A DNA stretch of 33,273 nucleotides from Sphingomonas sp. RIT328 (GCF_000632225.1 NZ_JFYV01000032.1:1-33273); one strand, 5' to 3'; shown: positions 9,121-17,301, counted from the stretch's first letter. Notes: generated by a model not told the origin, from the letters alone. Numbers and translations: made by a program.

Positions 9121-9222
9121 GGTTCGGTCTCCTGGCGGGAGCGTTGCTGCTCCGATGACCGCAAGATGCGCCTCGATCGCACTTGACGAAACGGCAAGCT
9201 TGGCATCTCATCCTTGCCGGAA
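9121..9222. promoter_or_regulatory. Divergent promoter region, pirin operon / LysR
   Basis: A 102-bp gap separates the two divergent starts, so both promoters and the LysR binding site should be here. A TTGACG hexamer at 9183-9188 could be the -35 of the LysR gene; no clear -10 follows. The assignment rests on gene layout. Confidence 0.4.
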
Positions 9223-10143
9223 ATGGTGAAGCGTCTTCCCGACCTCGAAGCCTGGGCGATCTTCGCCAGGGTCGCCGAACACGGCTCCTTCTCGGGTGCG
9301 GCGCGCGCGATGGGCATGTCCGATCCCACCGTGTCGAAGGCGATCGCCCGGCTGGAGGCGCGGCTGGGCCTCACGCTGATCGCGCGCACGTCGCGCCGCA
9401 TCGCGCTCACCGATGCGGGCCGCGCCGCGCTCGACCGCGCGACGCGCATCCTCAGCGAGGGCGAGGCGGTCGAGGACGAAGCCGGCGAGCAATCCAACGT
9501 GCCGCGCGGGCGCGTGCGGATCAGCGCGCCGCTGTCGTTCGGCATCGCCTATCTCGGCGCGACGCTGCCAGCGTTCCTCGACGCCTATCCCGAGATCACC
9601 GTCGATTTTGCGCTGAGCGATCGCAAGGTCGACCTGGTGGCGGAAGGCTTCGATGTCGCGCTGCGGATCGCCAGCCTCGACGATTCGTCGCTGCTGTCGC
9701 GCCGGCTCTGCCCGGTCCGGCTGCTGCTGGTGGCCTCGCCCGCCTATCTCGATCGCCACGGCATGCCGACGCATCCGGCCGAGCTCGGCCGGCATCGCGC
9801 GCTCGCCTATACGGGCGGTGCCTCCCGGATGTGGCGCTTCACGCACCCGACCTTCGGGGAAGAGGCGGTCGAACCGCCGGTGCGGGTCTGGACCGACAAT
9901 GCCGATCTGCTCAACCCGGCGCTCGTCGCCGGGCAGGGCCTTGCGATCCAGCCCGAATTCCTGATCTGGCGCGAATTGCGCGACGGCCAGCTGGCGGTCG
10001 CGATGCCGGACTGGACGGTGACGCCGCTGGGCCTCCATCTCGTCATGCCGCCCAGTCCGTTGCGGCCGCTGCGGGTGCAGGCGCTCATCGACCATCTGGC
10101 CCGCGAGCTGGCGAACGCGCCTTGGGGTTGCGATGCAGTATAG
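9223..10143 (+). CDS. LysR-family transcriptional regulator
   Basis: A 306-residue LysR-type regulator. Seen: N-terminal winged HTH (FARVAEHGSFSGAARAMGMS, then TVSKAIARLEARLG) and a periplasmic-binding-like effector domain from about residue 90 (GRVRISAPLSFGIAYL) to the end. It is close to the CrgA/AaeR-like subgroup in general look. The ATG at 9223 is chosen; a TTG three codons upstream is also open. Divergent from the pirin-hydrolase-FMN reductase operon and so its likely activator; an aldehyde, quinone or other electrophile as inducer is inference. Confidence 0.9.
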   Translation: MVKRLPDLEAWAIFARVAEHGSFSGAARAMGMSDPTVSKAIARLEARLGLTLIARTSRRIALTDAGRAALDRATRILSEGEAVEDEAGEQSNVPRGRVRISAPLSFGIAYLGATLPAFLDAYPEITVDFALSDRKVDLVAEGFDVALRIASLDDSSLLSRRLCPVRLLLVASPAYLDRHGMPTHPAELGRHRALAYTGGASRMWRFTHPTFGEEAVEPPVRVWTDNADLLNPALVAGQGLAIQPEFLIWRELRDGQLAVAMPDWTVTPLGLHLVMPPSPLRPLRVQALIDHLARELANAPWGCDAV

Positions 10144-10158
10144 GCGAAACGAACCGCC

Positions 10159-10178
10159 GCGCCATCGATCGATGGCGC
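10159..10178. terminator. 20-bp perfect palindrome after the LysR gene
   Basis: GCGCCATCGA followed directly by its exact reverse complement, starting 15 bp after the LysR stop codon. In RNA it forms a hairpin with a GCGCCAT stem. No T-run follows, so it may end transcription weakly or be a protein binding site. Confidence 0.4.
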
Positions 10179-10425
10179 CTGACGGATGAGCGGAGCGACA
10201 TCACGCCGCTGCGAAGCGGACGTTCCGCTTTCGCCCAAGCCCGGACAGCCCTGTCTTATCAGCCTCTTCGGGAGAGGCGGCGGTATCGGGCAAGGTCCGC
10301 CGCCGCTACCTGCCTTCCATTCCTGTTATCCATGAACCGATCATGCGCCGCGCGCTGTCAGCCTCGGGATGAACGGATGGGTGAAGCTGGATAGCGCGCG
10401 GACTGCCGCGAACGACCCTTACCGC

Positions 10426-10974
10426 TCAACCAGGGTCCGGGGGAGCCAGGCCCGCCACGACGAGCGACAGCGCGGCATGTTCGAGCCGTGCGTCTCCGGG
10501 CGGTAAGCCACCGTCGAGCGCGAGCGTCGCCATGCCGTGCACGGCCGACCAGCAGGCGAGCGTGGCGGCGTCCGGATCGGCCGGCGCGAGCTGTCGGACG
10601 CGCCGTACCATGACCCCATAGGCATTGTCCTCGACGGGGGGCGGGCCACAATCGTGCCCGGAGAACATCAGGCGGAACAGGGCCGGACGGGCGCGGGCGA
10701 AGGCGAGATAGGCTTCGCCTTGCGCGATCAGTGCGGCGCGTGCGTCGCGCTGCGCATCGGCCGCGAGCAGCGCGGTCTTGAGGTCGACAAAGCCCCGCAT
10801 CGCCACCGCGGCCAACAGCGCCGCTTTGTCACGGAAATGTCGGTAGGGTGCCATCGCCGACACGCCGGCATCGCGCGCGACGGCGCGCAGGCCGATGTCT
10901 TCGCCCCGCTCGAGCGCGGACAATGCAGCCGCAACGAGACGCGCCGGTAGATCGACGGATTTCGGATCGCCCAT
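10426..10974 (-). CDS. TetR-family transcriptional regulator
   Basis: A 182-residue TetR repressor. Seen: N-terminal HTH (LVAAALSALERGEDIGLRAV, then AGVSAMAPYRHFRDKAALLAAVA), followed by a WHG-type C-terminal domain with the ACWSAVHGMATLALDGG stretch. The ATG at 10974 is used because the frame upstream of it runs into the operator and a shadow of the opposite gene. It is divergent from a DUF4188 gene and shares with it a palindromic control region, so it probably represses both itself and that gene. The inducer is unknown. Confidence 0.9.
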   Translation of the reverse strand: MGDPKSVDLPARLVAAALSALERGEDIGLRAVARDAGVSAMAPYRHFRDKAALLAAVAMRGFVDLKTALLAADAQRDARAALIAQGEAYLAFARARPALFRLMFSGHDCGPPPVEDNAYGVMVRRVRQLAPADPDAATLACWSAVHGMATLALDGGLPPGDARLEHAALSLVVAGLAPPDPG

Positions 10975-11015
10975 GTTTACATCGTACACCGATAGCCTAT
11001 GTGTACGATGTACAC
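10975..11015. promoter_or_regulatory. Divergent TetR operator pair
   Basis: A perfect 12-bp inverted repeat, TACATCGTACAC (10978-10989) and GTGTACGATGTA (11001-11012), is separated by 11 bp. Each half is itself a dyad: GTGTAC-gat-GTACAC at 11001-11015 is perfect, and GTTTAC-atc-GTACAC at 10975-10989 has one mismatch. So there are two 15-bp TetR-like sites, one touching the tetR start and one about 17 bp before the DUF4188 start. The binder is inferred to be the adjacent TetR protein. Confidence 0.75.
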
Positions 11016-11031
11016 GACAGGGAGCCCGACA

Positions 11032-11502
11032 ATGCAAGCGTCGATCAACCGCCAATCGGTCGATCTTTCGGCCTATCCCGATCTCGTCATGATCCTGCTC
11101 GGCTTCCGGGTGAAGGGATGGCGCGGCCTGCGCGCGCTGCGCCGGATCGGACCGGGCCTGCATGCCATCGCCCGCAACCGGCCTGACGGTCTGCTGGCGC
11201 ATGAAGGCATGATGTTCAGCCTGACCCACTTCGGCTTCCGCCAATATTGGCAGGATATGGACAGTCTGGAGCGCTTCACGCGCGGCGGGCCGCACGCCGA
11301 CTGGTGGCGCGATGTCCGCGCACTGTCGGCAGGGGCAGGATTCTGGCACGAAACCTATCACGCCAGGGGCGGCGTGGAGGCGCTGTACGTCGCCATGCCG
11401 GAGCCCGTCGGTCTGCAGCACTTTGCGGCGGAGCGGCGCCCGGACGGCCCGTTTATGTCGGCTCGATCCAGGATCCAGGGCGGCGCGGCTTCCGTCGGCT
11501 GA
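11032..11502 (+). CDS. DUF4188 / monooxygenase-like family protein
   Basis: A 156-residue protein of the DUF4188 group, small proteins with a dimeric alpha/beta-barrel-like fold sometimes labelled monooxygenase family. Seen: VDLSAYPDLVMILLGFRVKG near the start, RPDGLLAHEGMMFSL, FRQYWQDMDSLERFTRGG, HADWW and GFWHETYHARGGVEALYV. No experimental function is known to me. The ATG at 11032 follows AGGGAG and leaves the palindromic operator outside the gene; two upstream in-frame ATGs lie inside the operator and are less likely. Controlled by the divergent TetR, it may be a stress or detoxification gene. Confidence 0.8.
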   Translation: MQASINRQSVDLSAYPDLVMILLGFRVKGWRGLRALRRIGPGLHAIARNRPDGLLAHEGMMFSLTHFGFRQYWQDMDSLERFTRGGPHADWWRDVRALSAGAGFWHETYHARGGVEALYVAMPEPVGLQHFAAERRPDGPFMSARSRIQGGAASVG

Positions 11503-11601
11503 GGGTGGGATATGAGGGCCTGGCGGCGTTCGGCGCCTCTGTTCCCGTGACGCCAAGGCCGTGATGGTCATGCCATCCGTCCGCGGGCAGCGTCGGATGC
11601 G

Positions 11602-11856
11602 TCAATGTTCGCTAAGTTCGACGACCTCGAAATCGAAGCCTTTCCATCCGTGTCGTTTGGCCGCCTGCTGCGTCAGCGCTTCCTTGGCGGCGGCTTCCTT
11701 GATGGAGGTCGTGTGGCCCCAGAATACCTCCGTCTTGCCGTTATGCAGATGCGCGACGATCCGCCAGTAATGGGTGAATGGCGCGGCGGTGGGACCGATC
11801 GTCTTGACATAGCCGTCGGCCATCGTCGCGGTCAGGTAGCGCTTCTTTCTGGCCAT
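11602..11856 (-). CDS. Small hypothetical protein, 84 residues
   Basis: Begins MARKKRYLTATMADGYVKTI and contains HYWRIVAHLHNGKTEVFWGHT and a lysine/alanine-rich helix (TSIKEAAAKEALTQQAAKR). It is soluble, basic and has no signal peptide or membrane segment. I do not recognise a family. The composition and balanced residues look like a real protein, unlike the arginine-rich frames around it. The ATG at 11856 starts 22 bp after the phosphodiesterase stop, so it is probably the last gene of that transcript. Confidence 0.6.
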   Translation of the reverse strand: MARKKRYLTATMADGYVKTIGPTAAPFTHYWRIVAHLHNGKTEVFWGHTTSIKEAAAKEALTQQAAKRHGWKGFDFEVVELSEH

Positions 11857-11878
11857 CGCGCCACCCGTAGCGGATCGG

Positions 11879-12862
11879 CTACGGGCGCGGGAGGGGGGCG
11901 TGACCCCGATCGTTGCGCCCGGTGCTCTGCGGCGCCCGTCGGCGGATTTCACGATAGCGCAGCAGCGCTTCGACGGCATCGGTCTGGATCAGGCGCACGC
12001 CCATAGCCGCGAGGCGCCCCCAGATTGCGGCGGGGTCCTGCCGGGCTTCGGGGTCGCCGCCCATGCCCGTCACGAAGCCCTTGAACAGCGTGTTGATCCA
12101 GACCGGCACGCCGAGTGCTTTCGCACGGCTCATGATCACGGGCAGCGTCGTCAGCGGCACGATCGGCAGTTCGGCCGCGATCGGCCTGATCCGCCCCTGC
12201 ATCTGGCTGGCGATGATCTGCGGCACATCGCCCGCCGCCGGATCGGCGGTGATCGGGATGACGGCGAAGGGCACGCGGTCATAGGGCGGGATCGTCGCCA
12301 GCGGGACCGAGGCGACGCCGGCGAAGGTCTTGACGATCACCCGGTCCTGCGCGCCGGCGCGATGCACGGCATCGACGACCTCGCCGTAGATCATGTCCTT
12401 GACGTCGAGGTTGAGGACGATGCGGTCCTTCGCCAGCGCGAGCAGGTCGTCGAGGGTCGGGATCGTCTGGTCGGTGAGCGCCGCCGTCGCGCCGCCCTCG
12501 TCCTGACGCAGCCGTAGCGCCTGCAACTGCGCGAGGCTGAGGTCGGCGACCTTGCCGGTGCCGTTCGTGGTCCGGTCGACGCTGTCGTCGTGCAGGATGA
12601 CGAGATGGCCGTCGCGGCTGCGACGCACGTCGGTCTCCATCACGTCGGCACCGAGAACGACGCACTGGCGCAGCGCCGCGATTGAGTTTTCCGGCTTGCT
12701 CCCCAAAGCGTGGAGCGGCGCGGCTTCGTGGCAGCCGCGATGCGCGATGACGATCAGGCCGCCATCGGGGTCGGCGAGACGGCGCAGGGCATCGGCGGGG
12801 GCCGCTTGGACGGTGGAGGGCGCGAGCGCCGCAACGGCGACGGCGAGAAGCGGACGATACAT
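11879..12862 (-). CDS. Exported glycerophosphodiester phosphodiesterase
   Basis: A 327-residue GDPD-family enzyme that cleaves glycerophosphodiesters to sn-glycerol 3-phosphate and an alcohol. Seen: an N-terminal signal peptide (hydrophobic residues 4-15, probable cleavage after VQA), then catalytic His41-Arg42 in IAHRGC, metal ligands Glu76 and Asp78 in METDVR, Glu58 in KPENS, and His91 in ILHDDSVDRTTNGTG. The C-terminal WINT and LIQTDAVEALL motifs complete the barrel. Periplasmic action is inferred. It lies 81 bp after a TonB-dependent receptor fragment on the same strand, so it might have served phosphate or glycerol gain with that receptor. Confidence 0.92.
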   Translation of the reverse strand: MYRPLLAVAVAALAPSTVQAAPADALRRLADPDGGLIVIAHRGCHEAAPLHALGSKPENSIAALRQCVVLGADVMETDVRRSRDGHLVILHDDSVDRTTNGTGKVADLSLAQLQALRLRQDEGGATAALTDQTIPTLDDLLALAKDRIVLNLDVKDMIYGEVVDAVHRAGAQDRVIVKTFAGVASVPLATIPPYDRVPFAVIPITADPAAGDVPQIIASQMQGRIRPIAAELPIVPLTTLPVIMSRAKALGVPVWINTLFKGFVTGMGGDPEARQDPAAIWGRLAAMGVRLIQTDAVEALLRYREIRRRAPQSTGRNDRGHAPLPRP

Positions 12863-12943
12863 GGCAGGCTTTCACAGGAGACGGGGATGGGAGAAAGGGC
12901 CCGGTCGGCTACCCTCTCCGGCGCGATCACGGTCAGTGCGGGC

Positions 12944-14299
12944 TCACCAGGAGCGGCTGACGATCAGCCGCACGTTGCGGCCGAACAGGGGGCGGCCGAA
13001 GATCGCGGTCGGCACGCCCTGGCCGAACCGGTCGCCCGCCGTATTGCCCTCGGTAAAGCCGTGCGCGTTGGTGATATTGTCGCCGACGACCTGCACCTGC
13101 CAGGCGCCATCCGAGACGATCCCGCCGAGGCCGAACGACCCGTAGGCCGGCAGCGCGGTGGAATTGAAGAAGTCGGTGTAGCGGCGGCCGACATAATCGT
13201 AGCGACCGTAGAGGCTGACCTTGGTGGCGCCGAAAGCGACATCGGCGGTCGGGCGCACGTTGAGGAACAGCCTAGGCTCGCGGACGATCTGCTTGCCGTT
13301 GGCACGGCTGCCGTCGAGGCCGGTGTTGCTGCTGAAGTTGAGGTAGCGCGGGTGCTGGACGGTCACCGACCCGGCGAGCGAGAAGGGGCCGGGCAGGCGC
13401 AGGCGACCATCGGCCTCCATCCCCTTGGTTTCGGCGGTGCCGATGAAGGTGGTGGTCACATCGGCGCGGCCGGTCGCCGGGTTGAAGCCGGCGAAGCTGG
13501 CGTTCAGCGGATCGAACTTGGTGTAGAAGCCGGTGACGTACAGATAGGATCCACCCGCAGCGAGCTTGACGCCCGCCTCGTACAGCTTGGCCTTGGTCGG
13601 AACCACCGCGGGGGTGGGGTAGGTGAAGGCGATGGTGGTGTTCTGCGGCACGTCGAGCTGCGACGCGCGCAGATACATGCCGATATGGCGGCTGAGATCG
13701 TAATTGCCGCCGACCGTCCAGTTGGTCGCCTGCTGCTTGAGGCGCAGCGTGCCGATCGCGCCCGTGAAGCCGCGGGTATTGTTGTCGGCCAGCGTCGTCG
13801 GATCGCCGAAATTATACGCCCCGGTCAGCCGGTCATAGCCGCTGTAGCTATACCATTCGTGGCGGAAGCCCGCGTCGAGGCGCAGCCGGTCGGTGATGTC
13901 CCAGCTGTCGGTGCCATAGAGCGCGATCAGCTGGCCATCGACGTTGCCGGCATTGAGCGACACCGCATCGTTGAGCGACCCATGGTCGGTGACATAGCCC
14001 AGCACCGCGCCGCTCGCCGCATAGGCGGCGAGGTCGAGCACGCGGGGCTGCGATTTCACCTGGATCAGATAGTTTTGATAGGCGGTGAACATCGTCTGGC
14101 CCCACAGCGAGCCGTAGCTGCCGACCCGGATGTCGTGCGTGCCGAAGCCGGTATCGAGCTTGCGCGTCACCGACAGGTCGCCCTGCGTCGAATAGAAATC
14201 GGTCTGGATCGCGCGATATTGCGCCTGCATCACCAGCCCCGAATCGGCCGACGGATCATAGGCGCCAAGGCCGCCGCCGCCGCCGCCGCCGCCGTGGCG
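12944..14299 (-). pseudogene. TonB-dependent receptor, 3' half only
   Basis: About 450 codons match the beta-barrel C-terminal half of a TonB-dependent outer-membrane receptor. Seen: repeated amphipathic strands, barrel motifs such as TKAKLYEAGVK and ADVTTTFIGTAETKGMEADG, and the terminal aromatic residue (VSRSW). Missing are the signal peptide, TonB box and plug domain; intact relatives are about 750-1000 residues. The frame opens at a TGA at 14300-14302, runs through a (GGC)8 repeat encoding eight glycines, then into good barrel sequence; the first possible starts (GTG/ATG at 14233-14228) have no ribosome binding site. It looks like a deletion product and cannot be a working receptor. Confidence 0.8.
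14270..14293. repeat. (GCC)8 trinucleotide repeat
   Basis: Eight perfect GCC units, read as GGC (glycine) in the receptor frame on the minus strand. It lies exactly at the 5' edge of the receptor fragment, 25 bp past the fucosidase stop. It may mark a recombination point or an assembly collapse. Confidence 0.85.
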
Positions 14300-14317
14300 T
14301 CATGGTGGGGCGACCGA

Positions 14318-15847
14318 TCAGGCAAGCGTCATCGCCACCACGCTGGCATGGCGTGACGGCAAGGTGGCGGGCAGGTCGACGACCAGACCCTCCGCGGTCT
14401 GACGATAGGAAAGCGCCCCCTTGTGGCCGAGCAGGCGCACGGCGCGGACGGTGTCGGACCGACCGTCCGCCCCGCTGCGCAGCGCCGTCACGACAAGGCG
14501 GGTCTTGGGCTCGGTCAGCGTGATGGCATAGAGGGTCTTGCCGCGCGTGGTGAAGCGGATGTCGCCATCCACATAATCGGCCTTTTCCGAAAAGGCGCCC
14601 TCGGTCCCCTGTGTCGGCCCTTCGCCGAACCGCGTCCAGGGCCGCGTGCCGTGGATCGCCTCGCCGTTGACCGTCATCCACGCGGCAAGATCATCCAGCA
14701 ATTGCTCGGACTGCGGGGGAAGGCTGCCGTCGCCGAGCAACACGACGTTGAGCAGCAGATTGCCGTTCTTGCTGACGACATCGGCGAGCGTCGCGATCAC
14801 CTGCGCCGCCGTCTTGTAGGTGTCGTCCTGCTTGTAGAACCAGTCGCCGTTCGAAGTGTCGGTCTGCCATGGCTTGGGGTTGATCCCGGTCAGCGCGCCG
14901 CGCTCGACGTCCTGCGTCGACCAGGCGTCGCTGAATTCCCCCGAGCCGAGATTCTTGCAGGTGTAGACGACGTCGACGGTGCCGCGCTTCGAGCCGCCGT
15001 TATAGTAATGCGCCAGCATCTGCCGCCCGATGTCGCCGAACGGCAACCCGCCGTCCGAATAGAGCAGATCGGGCTTGTAGCTGTCGATCAGATCGCGGAT
15101 CCGCTTGAGCCAGTGCGCCTGATAGGCCGCGTTCCGGGTATACCAGGACGCCGGCGTGTTGATGAACGGTTCGTCGCGATTGTCGTGGTAGAGATCGGCG
15201 TAGCGGGGATCGGCGCCGTCGTAGCTGACCCCCAGTTTCGGCCAGAACTGATCGTACAGATGGTTGGGATACCACCAGGTGTAGCTCGCCCCCAGATGTT
15301 CCGACACGCCGAAGCGCAAGCCGTGACGCTTGGCCGCCGCCTGCAACTCGCCGACGATGTCGCGCTTCGGCCCCATCACCGTGGCATTCCAGCGATGATG
15401 CCGGGATCGCCACAGATCGAAATTGTCGTGATGCACGCCCATCGAGACGATGTAGCGCGCACCCGCGGCGCGATAGCGCGCGACCAGCGCCTCCGGGTCG
15501 AACTTGTCCGCCGTCCACAGCGGAATGATGTCCTTATAGCCCTTCTCCGAAGGGTGGCCGTAGGTCTTGACGTGATGGTCGTAATGCGGGTGGCCGGGCG
15601 TATACATGAAGCGGGCGTACCAGTCGCCCTGGCCGGGTACCGCCTGCGGTCCCCAATGCGCCCAGATGCCGAACTTGGCATCGCGGAACCAGGCGGGCGT
15701 GTCATAGGCGCTGAGCGATGTCGTCGTCGGCTGGAACGGCCCCGGTGCGATGGCCGGCATCGCCTGGGCCACGGCACGGCCGGCGCCGGCAGCCGCCACC
15801 GTCGTCCCCACCACGCCCCCGAGCATTTCGCGCTTGCTGATCTTCAC
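14318..15847 (-). CDS. GH29 alpha-L-fucosidase, exported
   Basis: A 509-residue glycosidase of family GH29, releasing alpha-L-fucose from glycans. Seen: an N-terminal export signal with SKREML followed by a hydrophobic stretch ending AVAQA (Tat-like, as the twin basic residues are KR), then WFRDAKFGIWAHWGP (53-67), GVHHDNFDLW (137-146), GVSEHLG (180-186) and the nucleophile Asp265 in LLYSDGG. A C-terminal beta-sandwich follows. The start is GTG at 15847 with a strong GGGAGGA eight bases upstream. It is downstream of GH42 and IclR genes and directly before the receptor fragment, so it was part of a glycan-use locus. Confidence 0.93.
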   Translation of the reverse strand: MKISKREMLGGVVGTTVAAAGAGRAVAQAMPAIAPGPFQPTTTSLSAYDTPAWFRDAKFGIWAHWGPQAVPGQGDWYARFMYTPGHPHYDHHVKTYGHPSEKGYKDIIPLWTADKFDPEALVARYRAAGARYIVSMGVHHDNFDLWRSRHHRWNATVMGPKRDIVGELQAAAKRHGLRFGVSEHLGASYTWWYPNHLYDQFWPKLGVSYDGADPRYADLYHDNRDEPFINTPASWYTRNAAYQAHWLKRIRDLIDSYKPDLLYSDGGLPFGDIGRQMLAHYYNGGSKRGTVDVVYTCKNLGSGEFSDAWSTQDVERGALTGINPKPWQTDTSNGDWFYKQDDTYKTAAQVIATLADVVSKNGNLLLNVVLLGDGSLPPQSEQLLDDLAAWMTVNGEAIHGTRPWTRFGEGPTQGTEGAFSEKADYVDGDIRFTTRGKTLYAITLTEPKTRLVVTALRSGADGRSDTVRAVRLLGHKGALSYRQTAEGLVVDLPATLPSRHASVVAMTLA

Positions 15848-15957
15848 CTCGTCATCCTCCCTTGTCGGCTGCGAAGGCCGCTATCGATCCGCCGCGCACG
15901 CATGAGACGGTAGCCTATCCGGCCCGCCATTTCGCCTCGGCCATTCATGAGAATTGA

Positions 15958-15970
15958 TTTTCATATGTGA
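15958..15970. promoter_or_regulatory. Operator-like site A, TTTTCATATGTGA
   Basis: Lies about 110 bp upstream of the fucosidase GTG. It is identical at 12 of 13 bases to site B at 16056-16068, in the same orientation. It is an imperfect dyad (TTCATATGTGA). A regulator of the locus, perhaps the nearby IclR protein, may bind here; this is inferred. Confidence 0.45.
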
Positions 15971-16055
15971 CCTCTGCTGTCATCGCAGGGCTTGGCCTTG
16001 GACGCAAGGGTCATCGGCGAGCCAGCGGCCATCTACAACCATATACGAATATCTA

Positions 16056-16070
16056 TTTTCACATGTGAAG
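16056..16070. promoter_or_regulatory. Operator-like site B with TTCACATGTGAA
   Basis: TTCACATGTGAA (16058-16069) is a perfect 12-bp palindrome, in an AT-rich stretch about 80 bp before the plus-strand receptor remnant. With site A, 98 bp away, it frames a divergent promoter region. Binder unknown. Confidence 0.5.
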
Positions 16071-16147
16071 ACTCATGATACGCCGTCGGGCAACGATCCG
16101 CGTCATGCGGGCGACAGGAGAGGGCAACGAGGGGTAACGATCACATC

Positions 16148-16267
16148 ATGGTGGCCAGTTCGGCGCTCGCGATCGCGGTGGCGCTGGCGGGGGCACCCGT
16201 CGCGGCGCAGGCGGCACAGGATAGGCCGGCCGGATCGACGACGCAGCCGGCCGATGCCGCCGTAGAC
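16148..16267 (+). pseudogene. TonB-dependent receptor 5' remnant (signal peptide)
   Basis: Forty codons read MVASSALAIAVALAGAPVAA and then QAAQDRPAGSTTQPADAAVD. This is a typical receptor signal peptide (Ala-rich hydrophobic core, cleavage near AQA) followed by the Gln/Pro/Ala/Asp linker that normally leads to the TonB box. Similarity stops at about 16267, where the sequence switches to a halogenase-like fragment. The remainder of the receptor is missing. The assignment rests on resemblance of a short segment, so it is tentative. Confidence 0.45.
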
Positions 16268-16268
16268 C

Positions 16269-16447
16269 GAGGCGTTGCGCGACTTCGTCATCCTGCATTA
16301 CAAGCAGACGCAGCGGGTCGACACGCCGACCTGGCGCCGCCGGGGGAGGCCCGCGCAGCGCTCCGCCGGATGCGCGCGCTGATGCAGAGGGGAGCCGAGG
16401 CGATGCCGACCCATGCGGGCTTCCTGTCGGGGGAACGGACCGGCTGA
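16269..16447 (+). pseudogene. Tryptophan halogenase C-terminal remnant
   Basis: From 16269 one frame reads EALRDFVILHYKQTQRVDTP then TWRR, which matches the conserved helix near the end of flavin-dependent tryptophan halogenases (the pattern L-R-D-F-x-x-x-H-Y-x-x-x-x-R-x-D-T-P-x-W). After a frame change near 16340 another frame reads ALRRMRALMQRGAEAMPTH and ends AGFLSGERTG and stop; MPTHAxF is typical of the last helix of the same family. A TAG at 16263-16265 precedes the first part. So it is a decayed fragment with the catalytic domain missing. Such halogenase genes commonly sit beside carbohydrate receptors in this group. Confidence 0.55.
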
Positions 16448-16499
16448 GCGCACCGACGCCGTGACCGCACCGTCGCGGGCGATCGCAACCGGCGCGGTT

Positions 16500-17264
16500 T
16501 CAGACGGGGCGGTGACCGAGCGCGATCGATGTCGCTGCCGCCGCCTCCTTCAGCAGCGCGCGCGCCGCGATCAGCTCGGCCGCCTGCGATCCGCCGATCT
16601 GACCCAGGAACGGGATGGTGAGTGCCGCCGCCCCGAACCCGTCGCGGCCGCATATCGGAAAGCTGATATCGGTCACGCCGCCCGTGATCGCGCTCTTGCG
16701 CTGCTCGTACCCCCGCTTGCGCACCGCGGCCAGCCGGGCCACGTTCGACGCATAGGCCTCATAGCCGATCGCATGCAGCAGACTGGCGCGCTGGTCTTCC
16801 GTGGTGAAGGCCAGCAGCACCTGTCCCGAGCAACTCGTCATCAGATCGACCTCGGCGCCCAGCCGCAGCGAAAAGCCCCGCGTGCCCGGATTCTCCTCGC
16901 GGTGAATGACCAGACCCTTGGCGCCGTTCACGACGACGAGATGGCACGACTGGGCGGCCTCGCTCGCCAATTGCCGCATGAACGGACGCGCGGCCGCGAC
17001 GACATCCTGCGCCGGCGTGGCGTGGAAGGCGAGGTCCAGCAATTTATACGAGACGGAATAGCGGTCGTCGGCACTGGATTTCTGCAGATAGCCCATCTTC
17101 TCCAGCACCACGACGATGCGGAACAACTCGCCGACCGAACGGCCGAGCAGCACCGCCATCTCGCTGACCAGCGCGCCGCCGGGTTGGCGGCGCAGCATCT
17201 CCAGTATCTCGAAGGCCTTTTCGACAGCCGGCGCGGCGTAGGACGCTTTCAGACCGTCGCGCAT
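16500..17264 (-). CDS. IclR-family transcriptional regulator
   Basis: A 254-residue IclR regulator: N-terminal winged HTH (PAVEKAFEILEMLRRQPGG, then LVSEMAVLLGRSVGELFRIVVVLEKMGYL) and the C-terminal effector domain (SCHLVVVNGAKGLVIHREE; SCSGQVLLAF; GGVTDISFPICGRDG). The ATG at 17264 is preferred because GGGAGAG lies directly before it; a TTG four codons upstream lacks a ribosome binding site. It lies between GH42 and GH29 genes on the same strand, so a role in sensing a sugar from fucosylated or galactosylated glycans is likely. A hairpin separates it from GH42. Confidence 0.9.
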   Translation of the reverse strand: MRDGLKASYAAPAVEKAFEILEMLRRQPGGALVSEMAVLLGRSVGELFRIVVVLEKMGYLQKSSADDRYSVSYKLLDLAFHATPAQDVVAAARPFMRQLASEAAQSCHLVVVNGAKGLVIHREENPGTRGFSLRLGAEVDLMTSCSGQVLLAFTTEDQRASLLHAIGYEAYASNVARLAAVRKRGYEQRKSAITGGVTDISFPICGRDGFGAAALTIPFLGQIGGSQAAELIAARALLKEAAAATSIALGHRPV

Positions 17265-17301
17265 GCGCTCTCCCAATGCTGACCGGAGCGCGCCTTGCGA
17301 T

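Noticed and set aside
14228..14233. Treating the GTG/ATG here as a true start of a small porin
   Set aside because: There is no ribosome binding site and no signal peptide, and the sequence is clearly the interior of a receptor barrel.
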